From: Tribonema minus
Lineage: Eukaryota; Sar; Xanthophyceae; Tribonematales; Tribonemataceae
Length of the DNA stretch: 64,000 nt
Direction: 5' to 3'
NCBI GenBank assembly: GCA_017506865.1
Contig: JAFCMP010000051.1
Location: 124,001 to 188,000, forward strand
Shown here piece after piece: positions 47,272 through 57,800 of this stretch (within the stretch, counting starts at the first letter, position 1; each line of letters opens with the position of its first letter). Below the pieces are notes generated by a model that saw nothing but the letters and a program-made list of their open reading frames with translations, ran no database searches and was not told where the DNA came from. The translations under genes were made by a program, and so were the position numbers.

Positions 47272-50200
47272 ATGCAGCTGAGTACGGCGCTGCTGGCCGT
47301 GACGGCCTGCCTGTCGTGCGCGTTTGCGCAGGACGCACCTGCCATCAAGCATGGTGAGCACGCATACGCATGCATACAGAGCACGGAGAAGAGCAATGAC
47401 TTGGCGACGGCGGCACGCTCATGCCAGTTGTCGCGCTTCTGTCACAAGCATTAGGTCTTGTATTTCTTCCCGTCTTGAGTGTGGCAGAAATGACTGGTGT
47501 GTTGCAGCGCAGCGTCGCAAGTGCAGGCAGCAGCACGTTCATGTCGAGTTTGGGTCGCATCTGTTGTTGCTCTAGACGCTGGCAATGAGAGGCCGCAGTT
47601 GTCTTGCCTGAAGGGAATGCTGTAGCATCCAGGTGTTGCATGCAGTGATCGCGCGAACACGAAAGCGCGCGAGACACGTGAGACACGATTGGCTGCACTG
47701 CAGTGCAGCGACTACCAATTGAGCCATGACGATGCTCCAGAGTACGTTATGTCGTCGCTAGATGGTCATTAGCACTCAAAAAAGTTCACGAGCTGAAGGC
47801 ATAACCAGAAAATGGTTTTGCAGAACATTTCTTGCAAACATCAACTTGATGTTGAATGACAGACACCTGTCCCTGTCGCCTCGCACGCGACTGCAGCACC
47901 AACTGCTCTGCCACTGCCGATGCTACCTGATGATTACGAGATGAAGGCATCAACAGAACATGGTGATGCAGTACATTGCTCGCGAACATCACAACTTGCT
48001 GTTGCATGACCAGCACCCCCCGTCATCTCTGTTACCTCGCAGGCGACGGCAGCACCAACTGCTCTGCCACTGCCGACGCTGCCTGATGTACGAGTTGCAG
48101 GCATCAACAGACGAAGACTCTGCAGTACATTGCTCGCTAACATCACAACTTGCTGTTGCACGACCAATATTTCTTTTTATCATCTCTGTCGCCTCGCAGG
48201 CGTCTGCAGCACCAACTGCTCCGCCACTGCCGACGCCGCATCAGGCGCTCAAACAGACCCACAATTGCGACCACAACCATCCGCCACGCGCCTGGTCGAA
48301 ATCGCAAGACCCATCATAGGCGCCACGCTGCACGCGGAGCTCTACGAGCCCGGCTGCGACGCAGCCATCTACCAGTGTGACGCGACAACCAACACAGCCT
48401 CCGTGCTGCGCTTCCGAAATCGGGACGAAATCTACGACGCCAGCCCGCACTCCGAACACGTTCCCCCCGCCTCGCCCCCCCACAAAACAACATCGCGCGC
48501 GGGGGAGGGGGACACCGGCAGCAGCGAGGCGTTCCACCCCCCTCAGGGGGATGTGCCCTGCGTCACACGCGCACCCGGTGATAAGCGCCTGGCGGTTCTC
48601 GTGCACGGCTTCCTCGCGTGTTCGCAGAAGTGGCACGACATTGCGCTGCGCCTCTCGCGCGAGGGCTTCGACGTCGTGCTGCCGCTGCTTCCGGGGCACG
48701 GCGTTTTGCCCACGCAGTCCCCCAGCCCCCTCCATCACGTCCCCGCGGATCACCCCCACACCCCCGTCTGGTCGCACGACGTCGGTTACGGAACGGTCGC
48801 GCGCGCGGTCGCGGACCTCGTCATCGCCGCCATGGAGCAATTAGACTATGCGGAGATTCTGCTGGGGGGGTTCAGTGCGGGGGGGACGGTTCTCACGGAT
48901 GCGCTGATGCTATTAGCGAATGACGCGCGCGTGAAGGATGAGGATTTCGCGCGGCTGCGCATCGTGCACGTGGCGACGTTTCTGGAGACGCCGGACAAGG
49001 TGATACAGCTGGCGCGCGACCTGCACCCGCTGCTGTGGGTGAACAAGCTGCGCATGGAGGGGAAGTGGTACGACGTGGAGAGATATAGCGGCCACCCCTG
49101 GAGGATCTTCCAGGTGAGGCGTGTGGTATCAGTTTTATATGTACTTCGTTAGTATTGCACAGTCGTTGGAGTATCAACTTGAAGTATGTCAACATTGGTG
49201 AATGAGGCTGCAGCATGCACGTACGACATGCACTTCAATTACTTGAAGTTTAAACTGACCATGGGCAAATGTACATTGGAGAGCGGTACAGCGGGCACCC
49301 CTGGAGGATCTTCCACGTGAGACAAGCTGTGTCAAGTAGTCAACTGTATCTGACGGAAGTGTGTTGGTTATGCTCATATACTTCAAATACTTGAAGTAAT
49401 GAGCTGCTGTGGGTGAACAAGCTGCGCATGCAGGGGAAGTGGTATGATGTCAGCGGTACAGTGGGCACCCCTGGAGGATCTTCCAGCAGGTGAGGCGCGT
49501 GTGGTCTAAATTGTACTGTTGTCTGTAATTCCTAATCTGATGTATACGGACTTCAAATACTTGAAGTAACAAGCTGCGCTCGGAGGGCAAAATGCTGTGA
49601 CCTGGAGCTGGAACAGGCGTCCTTGGAGGATATTCAAAGTGAGGCGCTGTTAAACACGTACTTCGAAGTACATGAGATCTGTCATGGTGTCATGACCACA
49701 TGGAGGCTGCAGCGCACTGACAGAGACTAGGTAGTTTGATCGTGCGTATGGAATGCACTCGCTGCTGTTAGCAAACTAGTCTCACATGAGGAGCGAGTGT
49801 TTCAAGTGGAGTGGTACAGTGGGCACACTGAAGCATGCAACCATTTCTGAATATTAACTACAGGTCCTGCATCGGATATAACAAGAACTGCTTAGCTCAG
49901 CATCGCCAATGTCAGCTCAAGCATGAACGCTCTGAGGAGAATGAGCTGTCGCCACATATGCCAGCAAAAGACCCCGTGCAGCGGCGGCTGCAATGTCATG
50001 GCCTGTATGGGAATGTAATCCCTAACTTCAACTTCAAGTGCAACAGCGAAACGCGCTCACCAAATGCACAACCCGCACCCACCGCAAGCACTACGTTTGC
50101 TGTGAATGTGTGGTTGTCTGGTATTGAACTTGCTCAGGACCGCACTATGCTTGCTGTGAATGTGTGACTGTCCGATGTCAAACTCAAGTTTTCACTTGCT

Positions 50201-53200
50201 CAGGACCGCGGCCGCAAGGGCTTGCTTACCGCAACGTGCTCCCATCAGATGCGCCTGCTGCTCTACATCAGCACATCACATGACAATGGAACTCATGAAC
50301 ACGTATCTCTCCTCGATCAGTGACTCTCCCACTTCAAACGTCAGGTCTGCGGCCGCAAGGGCTTCCTCTTCAGAATGCACTGCCACCAGATGCGTCGGTT
50401 GCATTACATGACCAAATCTCTATCATGACAACAGTTGATCACTGACAAAACACGCAGCACTTCAGCCTTACTCCATCAAAAAAACTCATGAAAGTTCAAC
50501 TCCCAGGACCGCAGCCGCAAGGGCTTCCTCGTCGCGACACGCTCCCACCAGATGCGCCTGCTGTGCTACATCACCAGTTCTCAGCAATTGATTGACTCTT
50601 CAAACCCCGCTTGATTCCTCAACTTCAACTGCCAGGACCGCAGCCCCAAGGGCTTCCTCGTCACCACGTGCTCCCACCAGATGCGCGTGCTGTGCTACAT
50701 CACCAAATCTCCTCTATCATGGCAAACGATCCCTGAAGCAACACGTGAAATTTTAACGTTACTCACAAACGTTCACAACACTTCAACTCCCAGGACCGCG
50801 GCCGCAAGGGCTTCCTCGTCACGACGCGCTCCCACCAGATGCGCCTGCTGCGCTACATCACCAAGGTCCGGCGCGCGTTCTCCAAGATCAGGACCACGTC
50901 GCGGAACCCGGCGCGGCGCCGCGCGGCAGCGCTCATACAGAAGACCCCCGTCCTGGCGGTCGTGCTGCTGAACGACGTGACGATTGTGGTGGATCTGCTG
51001 TTGGATGCGCTGGCACGGCATCACGGGGCGGAGGGGCGGTTGGTGTGCGGGCTGGAGAGCAACCATCCGGAGACGGAGATGTGCGGGACGTGCTGCGACG
51101 AGGAGCACTGCAGCTGGTTCGACGAGTACGACGACAGGTGAGCGCCTGCACCTTAAGTTCAACTTTGAAGTTGAGCTGTACACGCAGAGACGGAGATGCG
51201 TGGCACGTGCTGCGACGAGGAGCACTGCAGCTGGTTTGACGAGTACGCTGACAGGTGATCTCATCAACTTCAACAATGAAGTGAGGTTAGCTTAAACTAC
51301 TTGACATATTAACTTACGTTTGAAGTGGGGCGACCTTGGGACGGAGATGTACGGCACGTGCTGCGACGAGGAGCACTGCAGCTGGTTCGACGAGTACGAT
51401 GACAGGTGAGCATTTTGCCTACTTCAACTTAAACGCTGAAGTGGAGTCAGGTCAATACCACCCAGATATGCTAACTTGAACTCTGAAGTGGGGTGAGGTA
51501 TTTAATGCCTGATTGGAGACGGAGATGTGCGGCACGTGCTGCGACGAGGAGCACTGCAGCTGGTTGGACGAGGGCGACAACAGGTGAACATACATACCCT
51601 CGTCCTATACGGCAGACATGCCCTCGTCCTGGGTGAGAACATATTGCCCTCGCCTTAACTTCACCTACTCCGAGCCGTGAGAAGAGGTGACAGGGATATT
51701 TTCATTTAGAGGCGGTGATGCGGGAGATGTGCTGCGATTGCAGCTGGTGTGACGAGTGCGACCACAGGTGAGCCTGCTACTTCCCTTAACTTCAATACTG
51801 AAGAGGGCGAAAGTGCGTGGAGGTGCTGCGACGAGGAGCACTGCTGCAGTAAAGTTGCCGCTTCTCGCAGTGGGGGACAATGCCACTGCCCCTGCATAGT
51901 TGCGGCTTTCGGCTTGCAAACCCTCGGCTGTGCTGAGAGGTCGCCAGCTGCTGCATAAGCGTCGAGCACTGTTGCAGCTGAGTTGTGATATTCGTACAGT
52001 GACATGTATAAGACGGGGTTTCCGCGTAGTTGGGGGTTGCAGAACTGCTTGCGGCCTTTATATCATCAGCTGTGCTGAGCTGAGAACCCCCCCGCTGCTG
52101 CATTAGCGTCTGCAGTTTGCGGCAGCAACTAGGTATACAGCTGCGCACTCAAAGCATGTTGTCCATATTATCAAGAGCTGACTGCCGCTTGCAGTCTTCG
52201 TTGAGGTTGCCATTGGATTGACAGTTGGGCTGTGTCAAGCGCTTTGCAGCTGAGTTGATGCACTTGTACAGCCAGTGACATGCAAAGAGGGGTTTCTCGC
52301 CCTACATGGTGCAAGCAAGATAAGTTTGACAACACTACGACAACCATGAGGAGCAATGTAGTGATATTTAAGAAAGGCAAGTATCAAGTCGCACGCTCAT
52401 GCATAGGTACGCTTCACTTGGCAAGTTTCAACTTCAACCTGCAGTTATGCCGCCGTCGTGACGCCTCCGCCCTATCTTGCCTTTTCATTTAGTGCACTTC
52501 GCCCTATCATGCCTTTTCATTTACTACTACCAGGCACCCCGAGCTTGGCCACCTGCTGCATGCTATTGGCCACTGTGGACAGTACTTGACAGTCCTGAAC
52601 ATGTGACAACGACTTCAGTATAAAAATGCTTCTTTGGAAACAGCTCTGCCTTGAAGTATTTATAAGCAAGCAAATGTGAAACGCAGACCCCCTCCCCTCT
52701 CCCTTTGACCAACAGACAAATAGTCACAGGGGACTGGGCCCCGTGCTGCACGCTGTGGACAAACTCCGAGCACTTCATTGCTCCATGCATGTACTGCCCC
52801 CAAAGTTGCAGAGGCTTAACCCCCCCCCTCCCCAAACACCCAGGGCACCCCCACCCCGAGCTGGGCCACCTGCTGCACACCCCCGACTGCGCGCTCGTAA
52901 GCCCCGACACGGACCCCCCCTTTCGATCATGCACTACCCCAAAGTTGCCTTTCTTTCGTGCACTGCCCCAACCTTGCAGAGGCTCAACCCCCTCCCCCAC
53001 CCCCCTTCCTCTCCAACAACACAGGCACCCGGAACTCGGCCACCTGCTGCACACCCCCGACTGCGCGCACGTGGGCCCCGACACGGACCTGGCGTCGCCC
53101 GAGCACCACGCGTGCGGCGGCAGCGGCGCCGCCGACATCGTCCCCGACGGCCTCAACCACGACACCCTCCTCGACGCACAGTCGCGCGCGGGCAAGCCCG

Positions 53201-53544
53201 AGGGCTGGTGGGTCCCGTGCAACGCGGACGTGATAGTGCGCTTCGCGACGGCGGACGCCGCAACGGTGCGCGCGGTGGGGACGCCGTGGGGCGCCGCGGC
53301 GCTGCCGTGCGCGGTGGAGCCGCGCTGCGCGGGGCTGGCGCGCATGCGGCACACGGCGGCCGCGGGCTGGGGCAAGAAGGGGCACTGGGAGCGGGAGGCG
53401 TCCCCCTTTTCCGCTGCTGCTGATGGCGTGGCAGAGGGGGGAACAGGGGGGGTGGGCATGAATGACGCCACCGCTGCCGTCGCCGCTGGCATGCAAGAAG
53501 CGGAGAAGCAGGAGGCTGCGGAGGCGGTGGCGGCGGAGGCGTAG
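47272..53544 (+). CDS. Secreted alpha/beta hydrolase (serine hydrolase, lipase/esterase-like)
   Basis: Four exons join in phase: 47272-47353, 48200-49113, 50794-51137 and 53025-53544, giving 619 aa. The start MQLSTALLAVTACLSCAFAQ is a clear signal peptide, so the protein enters the secretory pathway. Residues ~157-164 (RLAVLVHG) form the strand-HG oxyanion region. LPLLPGHG (~188-195) follows, and GGFSAGG (~250-256) is a classic nucleophile elbow with Ser253. The fold matches monoglyceride-lipase or carboxylesterase-like hydrolases; the Asp and His of the triad cannot be fixed by eye. Exon 3 carries a Cys-rich block (TEMCGTCCDEEHCSWFDEY) that may form disulfides. The long C-terminal part is not part of the minimal fold and I do not recognise it. 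Every intron holds edge echoes: two before exon 2, about four after it, four before exon 3, five after it, and two before exon 4. Confidence 0.85.
47871..48080 (+). repeat. Acceptor-side echoes of hydrolase exon 2
   Basis: Copies at about 47871-47935 and 48017-48085 repeat the CTCGCAGGCG acceptor and the bases coding STNCSATADAA. The real edge is at 48200. Confidence 0.88.
49283..49830 (+). repeat. Donor-side echoes of hydrolase exon 2
   Basis: Copies at about 49283-49320, 49398-49497, 49570-49645 and a remnant near 49810 repeat the coding bases for WVNKLRMEGKWYDV and RYSGHPWRIFQ with a GTGAG donor. Most are followed by an ACTTCAA/TTGAAGT hairpin. Confidence 0.88.
50203..50705 (+). repeat. 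Four acceptor-side echoes of hydrolase exon 3
   Basis: Copies at about 50203-50275, 50343-50405, 50507-50575 and 50634-50705 repeat the CAGGACCGC acceptor edge and the coding bases for GRKGFLVTTRSHQMRLL. The first two have lost the plain acceptor; the last two keep CAG. The real edge is at 50794. Confidence 0.9.
51186..51850 (+). repeat. Donor-side echoes of hydrolase exon 3
   Basis: Copies at about 51186-51258, 51339-51412, 51514-51588, and partial ones at 51710-51775 and 51815-51850, repeat the coding bases for EMCGTCCDEEHCSWFDEYDD. Four keep a GACAGGTGA- or AACAGGTGA-type donor and stay open in frame. Each is accompanied by a TTCAA/TTGAA or GAAGT hairpin. Confidence 0.9.
52529..52910 (+). 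repeat. Acceptor-side echoes of hydrolase exon 4
   Basis: Copies at about 52529-52568 and 52838-52912 repeat the bases coding HPELGHLLHTPDCA. The second extends to the GPDTD coding bases. Confidence 0.85.
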
Positions 53545-54834
53545 CGCACAGACTGGATGGGGCGTTTTGCCATTTTTCCGGCTTGAACATGCGCACGGGG
53601 GCAAGGGCCCGCTGGCGGAAGGGTGGACTTCTCGGGGTGGCAGCGGAAGGAATGGGGGATGAGGGGGACGCCAGCATTGTTTGCTGGCAGGCAGAGCGGC
53701 AGCGAGAGCAGCAGCTGCGACAGATGTTGTACACCACAAGCCGGTGGAGTACCCCGCTTCAACTTCAACTTCAACCATGGGGCCAACTATTCCTGTCGCC
53801 ACTGCTGACAAGATGCAGTGGCGGCGGCAGCAGCGGCAGCGGCGGCACCGCCAGGCGCACCCGCAGTGCAGCAGCTGCTGCGCGATCAATGAGGTGACTG
53901 GCCCTCCCCTCGCCCAGCGCGCTGCTGGTACAGAGGCTGAGCACTGCAGCAGCGACAGCAGCGCTCAGCAAGGGGGTGCTGCTGCAGTGCTCAACCTGCT
54001 GCACCGCTCCTGAAGAGGCCGGAGGCGTTGCTTGAGGCCCCAACGTTCAGCATGGGGGGAGTGAAGAGTGGGGGGGGGGGAGGCGAGAGTACTACAAAGC
54101 TCAAGCGGCTGTGAGTCAGCCGTGACAACATCTCATGTAACCTGCAGTGCCCTGGAGGCTGTTGATAACTTCTACCATGTGTGTGCACAGGTGCAGTTTC
54201 TAAAGCGCATTACCACAGTTACAGCCAGATTACGTGGCCTTCTGGAGTAGGTACTCGCTTTGTTCATCACATTATATAGACGGTTTTAATGGTACTACAC
54301 CTCTTTCAGCGGAGATTATTTGCAACATTTCCCGTGTCTTGGCGCGTGTGAAGACTTGTGTAAAGTGATCATGATTTGGCATGTTACGGTGCGGAGTTTG
54401 TTGATACACATTTGCTTATGAATGTTTTGTCAGCGTTTTGCCGTTTGTTGCGCATCTTGAGCGCGTGGCACTGCTCTGCACTCACATGTAGACCCTCCTT
54501 TTTGTGTCAGATTTCCTTCAGAGCTGTTGTGATATGTATGCTGGAAAGTGTTCAAATGGTCGAGAGGTTCATGTTCATACATGTCCAGGAATGCATGTGA
54601 TGACCGCCTAGCGCAGTCTCGCTTTAGCCTGCGCAATTAGTGTAGACTGGCGCACTGGCACTTCTATGGCTGCCTCATTTTTTTGCCATGTCTTCGGCGA
54701 ACTCTTCGCGCCATGGTTTACAATGTTGTCCCCCCACCCCGGAACGTTCTTCAACTGTCAACTGTAAAAAAAAAGAAAAATCCATAATATCGCAATAGAT
54801 CGAGCAGAGGGAGGCAGCCCTCGTGCAGTAGAGT
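53545..54834. other. Intergenic DNA between hydrolase and WD40 genes
   Basis: No exon is recognised. GCAGCAGC-rich words and several CAGTGCTCA/TGAGCACTG words occur at 53937-54000. A G-tract lies at about 54070-54080. The promoter and 5' leader of the WD40 gene must lie toward the right end. Confidence 0.55.
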
Positions 54835-57800
54835 ATGACTGCTCAAGCTGCAAAGGTGCCTTTGCCGCCCACAAAACTCATTGGTTCTGCAGCAGGCAAT
54901 CATGCTGCTGCGTACAGCACACCAGCACCAGCTGCAGCAGCGCCGCTCACGCTGGATCGCGTCATGGGACAGACCTGCCTGCACAACAGTGCCCTGTCGG
55001 TCAACCCTGTCACTGGCGATGTGGTAAGTCGCGTTCATTATAGCTGCTCGTGCACTGCATGTATGCATTTTGTATTACTCTTCCAACTTGCTCTTCCTCC
55101 TTCTACTGCAAGATCGCCTGAAGTTGAATTCGCACCGTTCGTGTGCAGGCGTATCCGGCTGGGTGCGTGGTGGTCATCTATCAAGTGAGTACTGCTGCCG
55201 CTGCTGGATTTGCCTTGCGCCCAGCAGTTGAAATTTCACTCATCGTGCAACAGCACCGATTCTTGGCGTGTCGTCTGATTTCTGTTTGTTGGGCCACATT
55301 GTGCGCCGCTGTGTTGCCCAAGCTCGCTGTGGCTGATCAGACATCAATTACCGAGAGGGTCACTGGCAGTGTCATAGGTACTGTGTCTGTGCGCGCATCC
55401 ATATTGGCACACAGTGTCTTCAATATGCAATCTTAAGGACACATCCAGCAGGCTGTCTGGTGGTGTGACAACCACGCACTTAGAGAGAGAGAGACTATGA
55501 CCAATATCAGAGTTGGGCGAAGCGACGTCGTGACACTCAAGTATCCGCTGCTTCACGACGCATTCGACATGTACAATGCAGACATGGTTATTCATTTCAT
55601 AAATGTTTTAATTTATTCGTGGGTGCGAACGATGCACTGGCAAAGCAGTTGCGGTGCAGACATTCATTTATAAGAACAAGTTCTTGAACTTTTGGTTTTG
55701 TGAACCTTCGAATGTGGCTCATTGCTGAGCACTCCTCCATTGCTATCGCCTACATGAACAGTTACTACAGTTTGCATGTATCGTTGCTGAGCGTTGCTGT
55801 CCTATTTGAGCGTTGCTGTCCTATTGCCGCTGAGCGCTGCAGCCGCGCTGCAACAGTCACATCAAAACAGTTACCACAGTTACATGAACAGATATTACAG
55901 TCGCATGTATGCTCGATGCTGAGCGTTGCTGTCTTGTTGCCGTTGAGCACTGCAGCCGCGCCGCAACAGGCAGTTCCGCTACTTTCGCGCGGGGAAAACG
56001 GTGAGCTGCCTGGCGTTCAGCAGGGATGGGAGCATGCTGGCGGTGGGGGAGAGGGGACACTTGCCTTCCGTCATTGTGTGGAAGCTGGCGACAGGTGTGC
56101 ATATTGTCTGCGGGATAATAGCACGCATATCTGTACTTTACAGTTTATCGTTTATGCTTCCAAAGTATATGCGTTGCTGCACATGGTGTATATGGCGGTG
56201 GGGGAGAGGGGGCACCTGCCATGCGTAATTGTGTGGAGGCTGGCGACAGGTGCGTGGTGACTGTGTTATAAAGGCATATTACACTTGTACATCTATACTT
56301 CAAGAAACAACCTCAAAGACTGTACCATGGCATATGTACTTCAGGTATATTCACTTGAAGTATAGTGATGTGTACTTCCGGGGGGTATGTGTACCTCAAA
56401 GTGTATGTGGCGGTGGGGGAGAGGGGACACCTGCTTTCTGTCATTGTGTGGAAGCTGGTGACAGGTGTGCAACGGTGAATACGTAAAAGCACTAGAGTAT
56501 TATCATCAAGCATTAGAATTAAATTCAAATTTACCTCAAGCTTTAAATAATATTGCAGTCATTTATCATTATCAAGGAGTTTGACCGTAGGACAATGTAA
56601 TAGCTCACAATAGATGTAGTGCATATACCTCAAAGTGTATTGAATCCCGAAAGGTTGGGCACTTCAATCGTGATGAATGTATTATGCTTCGGAGCTTGTC
56701 GCATCGGTGTACCTGAGCATGAGCATGGGCAGTTGCTACACGGCATATTAAAAAAAGTAGCACATGTATGCGCACAAGGCACAATAGCTTGCCTCAATAG
56801 GCGGACAGAGGCAAGAGGTTTGCCTCAGAGCGTTTCGTAAGTAAGGTTTTCTGGTCATGCTCCTGCGTTGGTGATCTGTCAACGCACTGGTACCTTGAGA
56901 TGCCCGGTATCATGTGCTTCGGCGTGTATTAAAGACATGTGCAGTGCCTTTGCGTGCTGATGAAGCACTGTTGAAGATTGCCATGCAGTAAGTTAAGGTA
57001 CCATGCACCATATGCAGGTGTGGTACTGGCGGATGCGAAGGTATGCCGTCAGCATGGCAGTTACAATAGGAAGTGATACCTGAGAAACTGATTGAAGGTG
57101 GCGGTCCATGTGGAGATGCCAAATGCCCAGAAATGTGGTACACCAACAAAGCTAACAAGTACACGCGTTCGAATCCTAGGTCAAGCGGTCTCTTGTCAAA
57201 TGCTTGTTCGGAAGGCGGTGCTTGCATATATGCCAGGTGGGGCTGTGCAAGTGCCAAATGTACTGAGTCATGACGTGACAGCTGAACTTCGGCTTACGTT
57301 GCATATTTCAGAGAAGTCCATCGCAGGCATGCGTGTGTAGAAGTAGTACATACTTCTGAGGAATTAACTGCAACTGCTCATGAAAGCAAGGTAAGTAGTA
57401 CTTCTAGAGGTAGAAGTTCATATGGAAATGGCTGACATATAAAGTGCATACGAACTGAGATGTGTATGTGTTACTTCAAATGTGAAAGTTGTGCATGTGT
57501 GACGCACCTACAGGCGTTGTGCTTGCGGAGTTTAGAGACAGGCCACAAGTCGGTAATAAACTTGAAGTCTTGTGCTGCAGGAGTGCGTCAATAATGAAGT
57601 TCGTGTACTTCTATGTGTGATGCACCTGCAGGCGTCGTGCTGGCAGAGTTCAAGGGCGGCCGCAAGTAACGAGACTTACTCCAATAACTTCAATAATGAA
57701 GTTTGTGCATGTGTGACGCACCTGCAGGCGTCGTGCTGGCGGAGCTCAAGGGCGGCCACAAGTATGGTGTGGCGTGCCTGGCATTCTCCCCACAGGGCAA

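Noticed and set aside
49283-51850. Mutually exclusive exons in the hydrolase gene
   Set aside because: Copies are partial, one-sided and variably decayed; true alternative exons would have both acceptor and donor.
53153-53889. Minus-strand open frames opposite hydrolase exon 4
   Set aside because: They are GC-rich shadows; the plus frame continues the hydrolase in phase to its stop.
57160-57185. tRNA-like GTTCGAATCC box B
   Set aside because: No matching A box, acceptor stem or anticodon arm could be folded around it.
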